64,000 nt of DNA, taken from positions 695,645 through 759,644 of the forward strand of contig JAJEKB010020494.1 in assembly GCA_022393335.1 (NCBI GenBank), written 5' to 3'. The translations under genes and the position numbers were made by a program. The stretch comes from Macrotrachela quadricornifera. Lineage: Eukaryota > Rotifera > Eurotatoria > Philodinida > Philodinidae. Below, piece by piece: positions 47,861 to 60,044 of this stretch. The notes beneath the pieces were generated by a model that saw only the letters and a program-made list of their open reading frames with translations, ran no database searches and had not been told where the DNA came from. How positions within the stretch are numbered: position 1 is the first letter of the stretch; each line of letters begins with the position of its first letter.

Positions 47861-48380
47861 AGGGGGCAATAGAGAAAAAATTTCGAAAATACTAACAGCG
47901 TAATCCTTTATGCATCACCCCGTTAAGCTTTTAACCGATTGAAAGGAAAATTAAAGAAAATTCAATTCCAGTCAATGTAAAGAATATTTAAAATGATGAA
48001 TAGTTTAAATCTAAAATTTTTCTTTTTATCTGATTTGATTATACAGCACTAAAAGCTTCGTCTGATATTTTTCAAAAATTTTCTTGAGAAATTCACTTTG
48101 ATGATTTCATTCAATATATACATCTTTCTGCTGATATTATTTTCTTGCTCCCTCATTCGAGATACACTGTCAATGCAGAACAAATTCTCAGTATGAAATC
48201 TTTTATAATTTGTATAGAAGAAAAGTAGTTAAATAGTGTTTTTTTAATTATCTTTATTCTACTCAATTGTATTCATTAAATTATTTGTATAAAATTTAAC
48301 ATGTATTTGAAAGATCTTCACTTTTAATAATGCACTATATTCAACGATTTTAATCAAAAAAAAATAGGGAAAAATCTGGA
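47861..48380. other. Spacer downstream of the GMC oxidoreductase gene
   Basis: AT-rich, no supported gene. The 3' untranslated region and polyadenylation site of the minus-strand gene ending at 48381 should lie here. Confidence 0.4.
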
Positions 48381-50330
48381 TTAAGCTCCATTTGGAAAAT
48401 ATTTTGAATAATCCTTCATATTTTGTACGATATCATAGGATATTGTTTCTCCCGACCCGTGTGATCTTGTCATTAGCACCGTACGTTCTGTTATTTCATC
48501 GTTATAATCTTCTCGTATAATATCAGCTAATCGCTCAGCCAACGCATATATAGTTGCTGCTGGATTTGCATCAACTTGACCACCAAATGCAGATGCATCA
48601 CTAATACGAACATTTGTAACATTAATCACCTTTAATCTTGTATCACAACATAATCCCATTTGACATGTTGTAATTGGATGTAAAGCTGATTCTAAATGTC
48701 CATTAATAAAATCTGTTAGATTGGTATTAATACCAGGATAAACTTCGGTTGCTATTAAATTACCCCAAGGTGTGTGGGTCGTTATCAAATTTCGTATAGC
48801 TTGTATCGAACGAATAAATGCTTCATATTCATAATTTGTAATTATTTGCCAGTTAAAATTTACAATAGGTTTATCTCGAATATCGGCAGATGTTGGTGTT
48901 ATATTGCCTAAAAATGTTGGATCTTGCAAAAACATTCTTAATGAGAATTCAGCATTTGGTTGTTCTTCATGACCTAACGAACCGAAACGACATTCGCGCG
49001 GCTGTAAATTAAGAAAATAATCAGGCCAATGATAATTTGAATCAGAAAAATAAATTTGAATATCAGTAATATTATCTTTTCGTAATCCAGTATTCAAAGA
49101 TATTAACCAAGATTTATCTTTATTTGGTATGGATTCAATATACCGACTTCCATTAGTTGAATTTGGTGTATGTGGATAAGTTGAACTTGCTTGTTTCATT
49201 TGAAATACCATGGAGATAAGAACATGATCACGAAGATTTCTACCAACATGATAATTTTCAGCTACTAAAGGAATTTGAGATTCGGCTAAAACTGATGGAT
49301 CACCAATGCCACTAACTTGAAGAAGATGAGGAGTAGCAAATGTGCCACCAGCTACTATTATTTCTTTATTTACTTGAATTTTATATGTTCCAGTCCTATT
49401 CTGTATAAGTACTCCTACAGCTTTTGTTCCTTCAAATAAGATTTTAGTAACTAGGGTTGCTTGATGTATTCGTAAGTTTGTGCGGTCTAGAACTGATCTA
49501 TTGAAATAAGCTTGAAATGATAGACCAAGATTATATGGAGATTGCTCGTTCGTACGATTTAATCCTTTTCTTTGAGTAAAAAGTTGAAACAGTGCGCAAC
49601 CAAGGTGGTATTGACCGTTAAGATCAGGATTATAGCCACCCCATAACTGAGCTGCATCTTTGCAATAAGGTTCAAATAATTTTGATATGTTTGCAAACTC
49701 CGGTAGATATGTTGGATTTACTTGGAATGGCCCATTTTTTCCATGATATTCTAAGCAATCGTCTTCTGAAATACCTGTTACATTTGGTGGATAATAGTAG
49801 CAATAATGATCTTCAATCCGTTGATAATATTTCTTTAGATCATTTAACGTCCAATTTGATGGCCATCGTTGCATCATTTGTGCTGACGGACGAGTATAAA
49901 CTCCACCGTATAGACGAGCTGATCCACCGAGCCCATTAAAACGTGGGATGTACATTATTTTATTATTAGCAGCTGGTAAAGGTGTACTAACAATACCTGG
50001 ATCATGCGGAGAGACAAAACTATATGGTGGATATTTCTCAGCTGGTCCTTTACCATGATTCATCGATAAAATATCTTCACTTGGTCCACCATCAACTGCC
50101 CAAATAACCCAGTGTGGCACTTCTGAAAGACGTGCAGCAATGACTGATCCACCAGCACCAAGACCAACAACAAAAAAGTCACATTGTGCATCATAATTTG
50201 GCAATTTTGATGAACTGCTCTTATGATTCATAATCTCTTTTACATAAAGAACTGTCATTGTAATTGCCCATGATAACAAAAACAGTTTACCTATGATTAT
50301 AAGAGCGATTATTAAGCTTTTTTGTTTCAT
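48381..50330 (-). CDS. Membrane-anchored GMC oxidoreductase
   Basis: A single 649-residue frame. An N-terminal hydrophobic segment (residues about 6-30) precedes the FAD-binding start DFFVVGLGAGGSVIAARLSE (GxGxxG at about 56-61). The usual Glu of the 'LEAGG' strand is Asp here (AVDGG). Other family marks: NGLGGSARLYGGVYTRP (the N/GGSS-like loop), FATPHLLQVSGIGDP (GMC signature 2) and ALHPITTCQMG with the catalytic His. The end is DANPAATIYALAERLADII, with the partner Asn. GMC enzymes oxidise alcohols, sugars or cholines with FAD; the substrate cannot be read. The gene is intron-free, unlike its neighbours, and lies 1.35 kb from the isocyanide synthase on the same strand. Animal GMC genes exist, so transfer is possible but not shown. 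Confidence 0.88.
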   Translation of the reverse strand: MKQKSLIIALIIIGKLFLLSWAITMTVLYVKEIMNHKSSSSKLPNYDAQCDFFVVGLGAGGSVIAARLSEVPHWVIWAVDGGPSEDILSMNHGKGPAEKYPPYSFVSPHDPGIVSTPLPAANNKIMYIPRFNGLGGSARLYGGVYTRPSAQMMQRWPSNWTLNDLKKYYQRIEDHYCYYYPPNVTGISEDDCLEYHGKNGPFQVNPTYLPEFANISKLFEPYCKDAAQLWGGYNPDLNGQYHLGCALFQLFTQRKGLNRTNEQSPYNLGLSFQAYFNRSVLDRTNLRIHQATLVTKILFEGTKAVGVLIQNRTGTYKIQVNKEIIVAGGTFATPHLLQVSGIGDPSVLAESQIPLVAENYHVGRNLRDHVLISMVFQMKQASSTYPHTPNSTNGSRYIESIPNKDKSWLISLNTGLRKDNITDIQIYFSDSNYHWPDYFLNLQPRECRFGSLGHEEQPNAEFSLRMFLQDPTFLGNITPTSADIRDKPIVNFNWQIITNYEYEAFIRSIQAIRNLITTHTPWGNLIATEVYPGINTNLTDFINGHLESALHPITTCQMGLCCDTRLKVINVTNVRISDASAFGGQVDANPAATIYALAERLADIIREDYNDEITERTVLMTRSHGSGETISYDIVQNMKDYSKYFPNGA

Positions 50331-51679
50331 TTTTTCAGTTCGATGATGTAAAAAGATCTGATATTATCTTGATTTTTGACTCTGGAAACATTGAAATAAA
50401 CAAAGATTATTACATCGAGTGAGCTGAATATACAAACCTTGGATGAATATGAAAATTCGAAGAGAGATTAAGAAAAATACTATCGTATTTACTATGATAA
50501 CAAATGAATAAGTCACATGAAATAATATATATATTCTCTTTTTGCTTTTCTTTTCTTGTGTCAATACATATCGTATACTTACAGTTGACAAAATTCAAGG
50601 CATTCAAGATAGAGATATTTTTCGAGATAAGGAATGAGCAATGGCGTAGCCAACAGGGTAGCAATTTGGCAATTGCTTAATACCAAAAAAAATTAATAGA
50701 TGTGCATGCTTGAAGACTCAAATTGTATAGTTTGAACCTATTATTTCTGAATGAGATCTAATCAAGTGATCCATGAAAATCAATGTACAATCTTTTCCAT
50801 TGAAATGGTGATTATAGTGATAATAATTCAGCGATGTCTTTTGTCAAAATACTCTCTAATACACTGAAGATCGATAATGACAAATATGAATGAATGTTAA
50901 ATGACTTTTCTAAGAGCATAAACCTTATTGAACAGAAATAATTGAAGCAATCTAAACTAAAAGTTTTCACCATGTATGTTGTGACATGATTTTCACAATA
51001 TAAGTATTATAAACACGAACGAAAAAGCGATAGGTATAGAATGAATGTCAAGAGAATGTCAATAGCTAGCGATCTGCAGTTTTTATTAATTGGAAGAGAA
51101 GTAATCGAGACATCTCTTTCTTTGATAATGTATAAGATAAATACCTTTCATAACTAATCATCTTCGAAAAACACGCTAAACAATATATGAAAACAACCAA
51201 TCATCTAGATGAAATTTTGATTTTGACCTTCGATTTAGATAAAATAGCTTGAGATCTATAGCTTAGAATACAATGTTCTTTCTTACTTTTCATTGCATTC
51301 TCATCAAAATGTCTACTATTACGATATAAAGTAAGAAAAATTAGCGAAACTATTATTTACGCTGTAAGGTGGTCGAACCCTAGAGGATTAGATCAGGCTT
51401 AGTCAAGAATCAAGCAAGTCATAAGAACGAACGTTACTTGTGTTACTCTTAAAAGTAAACACTTATAACTCAAAAATAATATTACTGTATGATTTTGCAG
51501 ATATTTTAAATAGTTTCTACATTAATTTAAAGCTTGGAAAAAGTAGAATTTGTTTTCAAGAAATAGTTAAAATGGATTATTACTAGATCAAAATTTATTT
51601 CAATGAATATTTCTCCATTTATTTAATAAAAACAGAGCATTTTAATGAACATTTTTTCGTTATTCACTTGGTGGGATCA
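50331..51679. other. Spacer between oxidoreductase and isocyanide synthase genes
   Basis: No gene supported. Both neighbours are on the minus strand, so this holds the oxidoreductase promoter and the synthase 3' end. A copy of GAACGTTACTTGT lies at 51429-51441. Confidence 0.45.
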
Positions 51680-53349
51680 TCAAATATCACGATAAAATGG
51701 CAAAGATGAAAAGGTTTCATTTTGTGTTAAGTTGAGCGATTTGAGATCATTGTACAGAATATCTTTGCGGTTTGCTGGGTTCAATGCATCTTCTAAGACG
51801 CAACCCATTTCCAACGCCGTTTTCTTTCTCATAATTGTCCAAGCTCCATTCTTTCGTTTCACCGCAACTCCATGCCAAGGTGTGATAATGCTGTCTCCAA
51901 CAAGATATACACTAATCTTTTCTGTACTACTGTGGTCATGGATAGACAGACGCACGTGATGTGGAAACAGGATTCGGATCAACTCGCTATAACTGTCGTT
52001 ACGCAACATCATCATTTTCGCCTTCTCTGCTGCTGATCGTCTTTCTTCACCAATATCTTTACGAAGAAGCATCTTAAACGCCATGTAAACTTGATGAAAA
52101 TGTGCATCTTCTTGTAGTTTTCTGCTCACGCTCTCGATATTGCCTCCGTACAAATGAACAATTGCGTCTCTCTTGAATTTATTTTCTGTCGATGATGAGA
52201 ACATTTGATCTAGCCCAATAAATTGTAATTGACCTTGACCTAGTGAGTGTATGTGATTCGTGTAGGCAGAGGCAGCGACGTCAGAAAGAGGATATAAATC
52301 GTTGAAAACGCGACCGTCACTAATTACAAAGACTTTGCAGCCAGATGGATACACCTCACCCACTTGCAATGCAAATAAATTCAAATTCGCGAGCGCCAAC
52401 GCCTCTCCCATATCAGGAAGTGTACCGATGACCTTACTATTTCTGTCCGAGTTCTTGTATGGGAAAGCAGGTAGAGCCATGAGAATAGCTTGATTCGATA
52501 TGATGAAGCGTGCAAGTTTGTTCTTGAAAGCGTTCATACCAATGGACTTCCAAAGGTCATTGATCTTGGACTGACGACGCATTCTCTCAAATAGAACAAC
52601 GGTTTGATCCATGATAGCATGCTGCTCAGGAGACAAACGAGCCTCTACATCTGTGGCACGTAAAGTGGCTATCTTGTGATCCAAATTAATGAAGATATCT
52701 GGATGAATCAAGGTCGCGCTAACCAGATCTCGAGCTATTTCTAAGAGGAGTATATTTTCTTGTGTCCATTCTCGTGGAATACTGTAAGCAAATGATAGGA
52801 AGCCAATAATGGTTCGAGGTGCTTGTGGATTGCGAATTGGCAACAATAACAAGCATGCAACATCGTTCAGCTTGAAGAATTCTAGATCATTGTATGAATT
52901 AGATAGATCATCACGTGTCACAGCAACGACTGCATCGTTTTCGATACGTTTTAGGATCGCTGGCATAGTAAAACATTGACCTTCATTTCCTCGTGGCCAC
53001 TCATGCTCCACAATCGCTTGCCTGTTGTCAATTATCTGAAATAAGCTGCATCGTTCGACTGCCGCTTTCTTGCCAACATATCCTAAATCAAATTCGGAGC
53101 TAGAGCTATTTTTATATTTATTTTGTGATATTTATTCGTACCGAGAACATTCCGTACGGTCTCGTGAGCCGGCACCAACGGGGAATGGCTGCTGGCTTGA
53201 AGCTCGATTGTTGACTCAGATATTCCTACGAGTGATTGCATACTGTTGTTGTTTACATCAACAGCGTCTTGAACCACTGCTTGGTTCACAATTGGATCGC
53301 AGTTGTCTAGATCTAGAATAGTCAAAGATAGAAAGAAGGTCATTTTCAT
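51680..53349 (-). CDS. GAF domain fused to isocyanide synthase (DIT1/PvcA family)
   Basis: Two exons (53349-53142 and 53082-51680) separated by a 59-nt GT..AG intron give 536 residues. Residues about 45-195 read as a GAF domain (VLGYVGKKAAVERCSLFQI, then EHEWPRGNEGQC and PIRNPQAPRTIIGFLSFAYS). From about 225 to 500 the DIT1/PvcA signatures appear in order: ALPAFPYKNSDRNSKVIGTL, PDMGEALALANLN, GCKVFVISDGRVFNDLYPLSD, YSELIRILFPHHVRLSIH and TPWHGVAV. Family members turn the amine of tyrosine or tryptophan into an isonitrile (PvcA, IsnA) or start dityrosine spore-wall synthesis (Dit1). The substrate here is unknown. No PvcB-type dioxygenase or DIT2-type P450 is in the window. A TTTGACTATTCTAG just inside the proposed start looks like a splice acceptor, so an upstream exon is possible. 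The family is bacterial and fungal; an animal copy suggests horizontal transfer. Confidence 0.85.
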
Positions 53350-56165
53350 AATACCGAGATTGAGGGAGTCAAATACTCCGTGCTAATGGTAGTATAACAT
53401 AACCAGATAAATGATGCAGGAAGATCTGTGTCACCATAGAGACAAATGTCTTCGATTTAGATGAAACTTTCAAAACTTGTAAACCTTGAAGTGCGTATCA
53501 CTCTTTTTTTATATCTGAAAATTGATTTTAATTCTGATTTCAAGCACATATAAATCAAATACTAAGTCTTCTCGAGTGAATACTGAAAGCGGTTAGAATT
53601 TTGATGTTCGTATTATTTTATCATGATGAAGTTACATATCAATTCTAATGTCATATTCGGATTCATGACATTCAAAATAAAACTACAACGAGTCACAATA
53701 AATGTCTGGTTACCATATTAAAATACACTGCAAAAAAGTTTGTCTCTTGCTGTTGGAACTAATGAATACTTTAGGTTTCAGGAGATATCGAATTTTATAG
53801 AACAAATCTTATTCTACAAAAGGTACTATATATGGTTGTCTTCACCTTCAACATTGCTGATAAATCAAAGTGATCATCCAGTTAAATTTCGTCTATTTTT
53901 GGTCAGATTGAGATGAAGATTGCAAGAAATATCCAGATCAGAACGAGAAATAAAGTTGCCAAAAACGAACTTAGCTCAATTTTTATCGATTGTTTGCCGC
54001 TAAGAATTCGATTATAAATAGATTTTTTTGTATCAAACGAGAGCTACTCTCCCTGACATAACCACCGCTCTGAGTGTATTCGATCTTTCGGTAAGTCTAT
54101 GCGTTTTTCTATCGAACACAATATGATACAATACATCGGATATGTGCAGAAGATTCGGATGAGTATCACAAATGAAGCAGTCCTGTTATGCATACGTTAG
54201 GTGTGTGAGCTTCGAAGTTTAATTCCATAGAGTTTGCTCTGATAAACTTTTAAACCAGATAGTATAATACTAGGTCAGTTATGAAAAGAAATTTCATATA
54301 AGACGAAAAACAGATTACAAATGTCTCAAAACTTTACAATGCCAATTATCCACTGGATCTCTAGGTTCTAATATGTCTGTCTATCTAAATTTCAATCTTT
54401 TAATCGTGGATTATTTTTTACTGATATGCTACCACAAAACTTGGATCATCATACCACTATTCTGTAGTTGCGACTAATTCTCTACTCAGACTTTTAGGCA
54501 GTGAATCCTTGACTGATTTTCATTCAATCACAATCCAAAAATGACAGTGCTTGATTGGATTATCATTCTTCTAACTCTCCACTTACTCAATTCTATGGGT
54601 CTCCATGATGGCGTTCAGACTTTTCTCTAACTAAGTGCAATCTTTTATCTTATGACCACAAAGAGCAAAACAAGTTTATTACCGGGATATGTTGACTGCA
54701 TCAACAGGCAATGGTTTTCAACAGGTCGTACATGGTTTCTGCTCGAATATATTCGGTAATTATCTATAAGATAAAAACATCATCATAATATATTCAAGAC
54801 AAAAATTCTTTACTGCTGCCTGCGTTCTCCTTATCGTTATCTTCGTGTTCATCATTGAAGGTTGTATTGATATTTTGTGTATAATTTTGATGAGAGACAT
54901 ATTGAGATTGTACATGATTATTATCGATAGTTTTACTCCAAGTTCGATTGTCAGTAGTGGCCATATGTGAAAGCTAAGCAACTAGAATTATTTAAAATCG
55001 AAAGTAAGACGAAGAATTAACGTCAGAGTTGCGAGACAATCGAATCTATAAAAAAAAGAAGAGCAGAGGGCATCATAAAGAGAAAATAACCAGTCGACTA
55101 GAGAACTTTGCGTCATATTATAATATTTATCAATCTAGCTGGGTCAAGGCAATACCCGTCAGTCAGGCACGATAAACCGGGAAATTTAAACAAGAGCAAC
55201 ATGGCATTTCCCTGAATATAGAGAAAAGTTTATTTTAAAAGGAGAAGAAAAAAAGAGGACTCGGCTGAAACAAAAATCTTTTCGACAAAGAGTATTCTCA
55301 ATACAAATATAAAAACTAGTGGAATCCATGCTCATCCAATAAGAAAGAGAGAGAGTGGAAAGAAGAAGCGCCGTATTTCACTCTTGTCGAAAAAAGTCAT
55401 CGCATAACTCTTGCTTTACGAATATGTATAAAGAATACTTGGGTTCGTCTGAATGGAGACATTGGTCAATAGTGTACCAGAAAGCTGCCTGGACATCCAG
55501 AACTATTGTACCGCGAGTCAATTTGTGAAAACTATAAAGAATACTTTTGGAGCTAACCATAGTATGGGTAGAAAAAAGTTCGCTACATCAACTAATGGAT
55601 ATCTAGAGACTGCACTAAATAAGTACATACAGTACGGATAGGACATAGTGCGAACTTCAAAAACAGCACTATTGATAGTCGATCTTCTTTTCCTCTGAGT
55701 TAATATCAGCTAAATATCTTGGTTTTATCGACTCGATCAATCATTTTTGATCTTGCTACATCTTATTTAACATTCCAAACAAAGAACTCTATCAGACGAA
55801 CATTTGTGACAAGATATCGATGGCTGATTATTGCAAAAGTGTAAATAAATTTATTATTTCGTTCTTAGCGAAATAGTAGTTTTTTTCTCTAACTCAAGAT
55901 TATTTAAAAAGATTTATAGGGTATTAATTCGCGTTTGATCTGCCTTCGATAGAATACTTTTATCATTTTTTCAATACGAGATTCATGTGAATCACAAGAT
56001 ATAGACGAAAGTAATCGAAATAAATACAGTAGAAGCACGATCCGTTTTATGTTCTTCCTCCCTCTGTCCTTTTTCATCGGATTTCTTTGATAAAACAAAA
56101 TAATCTAAAATAAAAACCTATGAAAATAAATTAAAAAAAATACATGCTTATCGTTCCTTGATTTA
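53350..56165. other. Spacer with no convincing gene
   Basis: Several short frames exist but none has a recognisable domain. A plus-strand stretch near 54541-54630 begins MTVLDWIIILLTLHLLNSMG, vaguely like the first membrane segment of a sodium:solute symporter, but no further domain follows. Confidence 0.4.
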
Positions 56166-56169
56166 TACT

Positions 56170-56695
56170 GAGTGAGTCATTAATGATTGAACATTTAGTA
56201 TTTTGCAAATATCTCAGCAAAAATAAACCATATAATCTTGATGCCTTTTTTAAAATTCTACCGTGAAAAACTCTACAAAACTGTAAGAACAATACTTTGT
56301 TGACTTTCTCTCATGATACCTTCGACGCTCAAAATGAATAGGTAACATGATGGTGCTATGTTCGGTTGTATTTAGTATAACAAAAGCATGTGGAAGATTT
56401 TTTTAGAAGACACATCGTCGAAAGCTGCACGAAAGTTATATGAACACCTTCTTAGCACAAAACAAAAATATTTTCCAAACATTTAATACAGTGGAATATA
56501 GCATTATCATGTGATTTATCTATTTGAAATATAGAAGACATAATCAGAACTAATCAATAAAGACTTATCCTTACAATTTTTGTAGAGCTTTTTACAGCGC
56601 ATATTTTTAAAAAAGAATCAAGATTAAATACTTTATCTTTGCTAAGATATTTGCGAAATATTAAGTTTCTCAATCATTATGACTCACGCGGTACG
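56170..56695. mobile_element. Foldback element of about 0.52 kb
   Basis: The left arm starts GAGTGAGTCATTAATGATTGAACATTTAGTATTTTGCAAATATCTCAGCAAA. The right arm ends with the reverse complement of a close variant (TTTGCTAAGATATTTGCGAAATATTAAG, then CTCAATCATTATGACTCAC). An AAACTCTACAAAACTGTAA word near the left centre faces TTGTAGAGCTTT at 56580-56591 on the right. No coding content. Confidence 0.8.
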
Positions 56696-57524
56696 GGATC
56701 CTGGAATTTCGCCAATGTACCCTCATCTTCAGAGATGAATTAAAAAATGCATATCGAATACATTAAAAAGTGTAAGTTATTGTATATATTCTAACAATAT
56801 TAGGTTCAACCCTTACATGTATCCTGTATTAATACTATTTTGTGACAGCTAATAAAACTCCGTCTTACTTTCACCAAAACACCCTCTGGAAATTTGCTAA
56901 TTGGCAAAATTTCGGTAATCTTGCAGTGTACTCGCACATACACGTTTTACATAGCAAGCAAACGCAAAAATACACTGCATTTAAAAGCATATCTGAAAAA
57001 ATTGCTTACTGTTATCAACAAGGTGTTGTTTTGATAAAGACGAACCTAAACCTTCCTACATAATAACGACTGACTTCTTTTAACTATGTTGTTTAACGGT
57101 ATTAACAATAAGAATAAGACAACAGACGAATTTTTCTTTATCGTTTGCATGAAATAAAAAAAGAGACAAAGAAACGGTTTTATTAATCGTTTGGTCTTAT
57201 CAAAACAGTAAAAAAGAAGTAAATGAAAAAATTAAAAGAACTGCTTGGGCAAGATCAAAGATCTTCTAGAAAAAACTTTGCTCGTCATTGTGAAATGATT
57301 AAAAGACGACCTTTTGACCGGATCAAAAATTCTTTTTCGGAGTCTTCCTAAAATGTCAGCTGATTTCATCGCAAAAAAATGAATAAGATAACTTTAAGGC
57401 AACGGCAACAAGAAGCCTGCCATTAGGATATGAATAGAACAACTCAAGGTGAGACCAAATTTTGTCGTTCCGAATTGTTATTGCTGCGCTTCGCGTTGAA
57501 AGAATCATGAATATTAAGAATGTA

Positions 57525-58290
57525 CCTAGGTCTGACTAAAAGCTCTAGGGACATTAAATAAACATATAGAGATAAAGAGATATTTTTACGTTTATTTTAT
57601 TAAATGTTGAAGATAGTTGTCATTATAAATTTATACCAAGTTCGATCCGTTCTAACAACTTGTCAAAGTTTTTTCTTCAATCATTTTCGAAAAAGTGTTT
57701 ATATACCTTGGATTCCACGTGAACAAATCAGATTTCATTTATTTTAAAAATTCATCAATATTTGATTCGATTATGATAGCTGAATTCTAGCACTACTAAT
57801 GATGGAATATGAATTTATATTAGATGATAGCTCACAACTATAATATTATAATTATTCGAAGCCTTTTGTTAATAGAATACAGAAATAAATAGAAACATCA
57901 AGCTTAAAATATACAAAGTATTTTAATGATCATTGATGACTTCATACGCTTTCAATATTATTAACCATATGACAAAAGAAGGCATCAATACAATGTTATA
58001 TCCACTATATTTGTCGAACCCGATACTGTCATTTTTGATTGAATAATTCTATCAAACGTAGTTTAACTGATTAAATAAATAAAACATGACTAGCTCATAC
58101 AGCATCCAAAGTATATAAACATTTTTTCGAAAACGATTGAAGAAAAAAACTTTGACATATTGTTAGAAAGAATCGAACTTAGTATAAATAATAATGACAA
58201 TTATCCTCAACATTTAATAAAATGAAAGTGAAAATATCTCTTTATCTTTATATTTTTATTTAATGTTCTTGGAGTTTTGGGTCAGACCTA
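57525..58290. mobile_element. Foldback element of about 0.77 kb
   Basis: The left arm (57525-57730: CCTAGGTCTGAC, GACATTAAATAAACATATAGAGATAAAGAGATATTTTTAC, TTAAATGTTGAAGATAGTTGTC) matches the reverse complement of the right arm (58085-58290: ACAATTATCCTCAACATTTAATAAAATG, ATATCTCTTTATCTTTATATTTTTATTTAATGTTC, GGGTCAGACCTAAAT). Differences are scattered. The centre (57730-58085) is AT-rich without a gene. Confidence 0.85.
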
Positions 58291-59484
58291 AATATTTTAC
58301 TCTTTTGATTGCCTGGTATTCTAAACAGCCTGCCCGACTAAAATGGACCATGCCTGACCAAAGTGGTACAGAAGATTTCTCGAGCATATAGCAACCAAAC
58401 TTATTCATTGAAAATTTTTTTTACACATTTCCTATATTTTCTATCAACTGATATTATTCGTTTTGAAAAAGAATGACGATAAATGATAGCCACCAGCCAA
58501 AATCGAACATTTTTTGTGCAAAAATGGCGAAAAAAGGGCCTTAATATCTGTAATAATATTTCGAACAGTAGTTTGCCTTTTAAAAAAATGGAAATAATTA
58601 TAGTGTTGTCGATGATTAAACTGCTATTTAACATCAATAGATCATCTCGTTTCGTTGTTAAACTTATTAAAAAAATATGCCTTTTTAGAGAGCTAAAAAA
58701 ACTCGATGAGTGTGTTATCGTAATGATTTGGTAATGATTGTCTGTAAGACCGAACTTCGGAAAAAAGAATTTTACGATTTCATACACAAATGAAAACATT
58801 TTCTCTATTACGAGTAGTTCATCAGAAATATAAACCATTTTTTAAGGTCACTACCATGGAAGGATCCTTTCGATCTTTCTAGCATCAGTGCAGTTCGAGC
58901 AAATGAAATAAAAGTTTTAGTAGAACTGCAACGTTCATATATCTTACTGAAGTATAAATTTCAGCTGTTTGTCACATTGCTTTAATGAGTTATGGCAATC
59001 CGAAAGTCGAAGAGTAATGAAACATTAAGTGTAAACAGTTTGTATACATATTTGTCAGTAAATTCTGCGATCAAACACCATCGATCGAGATCCAACTGTA
59101 GTAAAAATTTCAAATCTGCTCTTTGGTGCCGTATTAAATGTGTTCAAAAGTCGAAATTTCCAAGGTTGGGAAAATGTCACTCAAATTCGAGCATCTCTGC
59201 CAGATGGTCGAGATATGCCTCAAAGTCACTCTAAACATGGTTAATTTAGCTTAGAAATATTGCAAAGCGACAGAGCTACGTAGTTTTTACTCGGCACTTT
59301 CAGGTGGGTTGATTTACCTTCTTATACACCTCTACCATTTGTTTACAAAAATGATTAGTGCAACAAACTCTGCAAAATGTGATATATCACGAAAAATGTT
59401 GAGACTTTTGTATTTGTATAGTTGACTCCTCATGGGAGAAGCCGTACACTACTGCAAAATACAATCATACATTGAGATTCTGAC
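58291..59484. other. Spacer between foldback elements
   Basis: No supported gene. The overlapping frames on both strands at 58401-58838 and 58992-59234 lack recognisable domains and have spacer-like composition. Confidence 0.4.
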
Positions 59485-59995
59485 GAGAGAACTTCTCCGG
59501 GTGTTAAGTTGCTTTTGGCTTGAGACTATAACCATTAGATAGACCTTACTGAGATATGCTCAGATTCATAAGGATTCGGATGCATGAGCCTTTGAGGGTA
59601 AGAAAAATCAAACTGAAATTTAGATCTGAAATGTTGCTCAATTAAAGACTTCTACTAGAGTAGGTATCTTACAAAATTTCAGACCTTTAGCACAAACCTT
59701 TGCTGAATTATAACCTAGTCAAAATACCTATGGCACCTATATGGAAGAAGCTCGCACTTGAAGAACTCGTGACTAACGAACAGTTTATGCTAAAAGTATG
59801 AAATTTTGTATAATATCTACTCTAGTAGAGTCTTTTTATTGAGCAAAGTTTCAGGTGTAAATTTCAAAGTTTGATTTTTCTCCCCCTCAAAGGCTCATGC
59901 ACCCGAATCCTTATAAATCTGAGCACATTCCAATAAGATCTATCTAATGGCTATAGTTTCATGCCATAAACGATTTAACACCTGGAGAAATTTCC
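59485..59995. mobile_element. Foldback element of about 0.5 kb next to the transporter gene
   Basis: The left arm (AGAACTTCTCCGGGTGTTAAGTTG, then ATGCTCAGATTCATAAGGATTCGGATGCATGAGCCTTTGAGGG) is mirrored on the right (CCCCCTCAAAGGCTCATGCACCCGAATCCTTATAAATCTGAGCAC, ending TTTAACACCTGGAGAAATTTCC). Inner arms also match around TCTACTAGAGTAGGTATCTTACAAAATTTCAGA. The element ends about 50 bases before the transporter start, so it may carry or displace promoter sequence. Confidence 0.88.
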
Positions 59996-60044
59996 TTATC
60001 CTAATTAATCGTTGTAGACGACTGAGTATACGCAAGTCTTTTCA

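Noticed and set aside
48001..48300. Possible coding stretch upstream of the oxidoreductase 3' end
   Set aside because: Short, no domain and no conserved partner sequence.
54541..54630. Frame starting MTVLDWIIILLTLHLL, like the first span of a sodium:solute symporter
   Set aside because: No further membrane segments or family motifs follow, and it stops after about 29 codons.
58401..58838. 145-residue minus-strand frame
   Set aside because: No domain, composition like the spacer, no splice partners.
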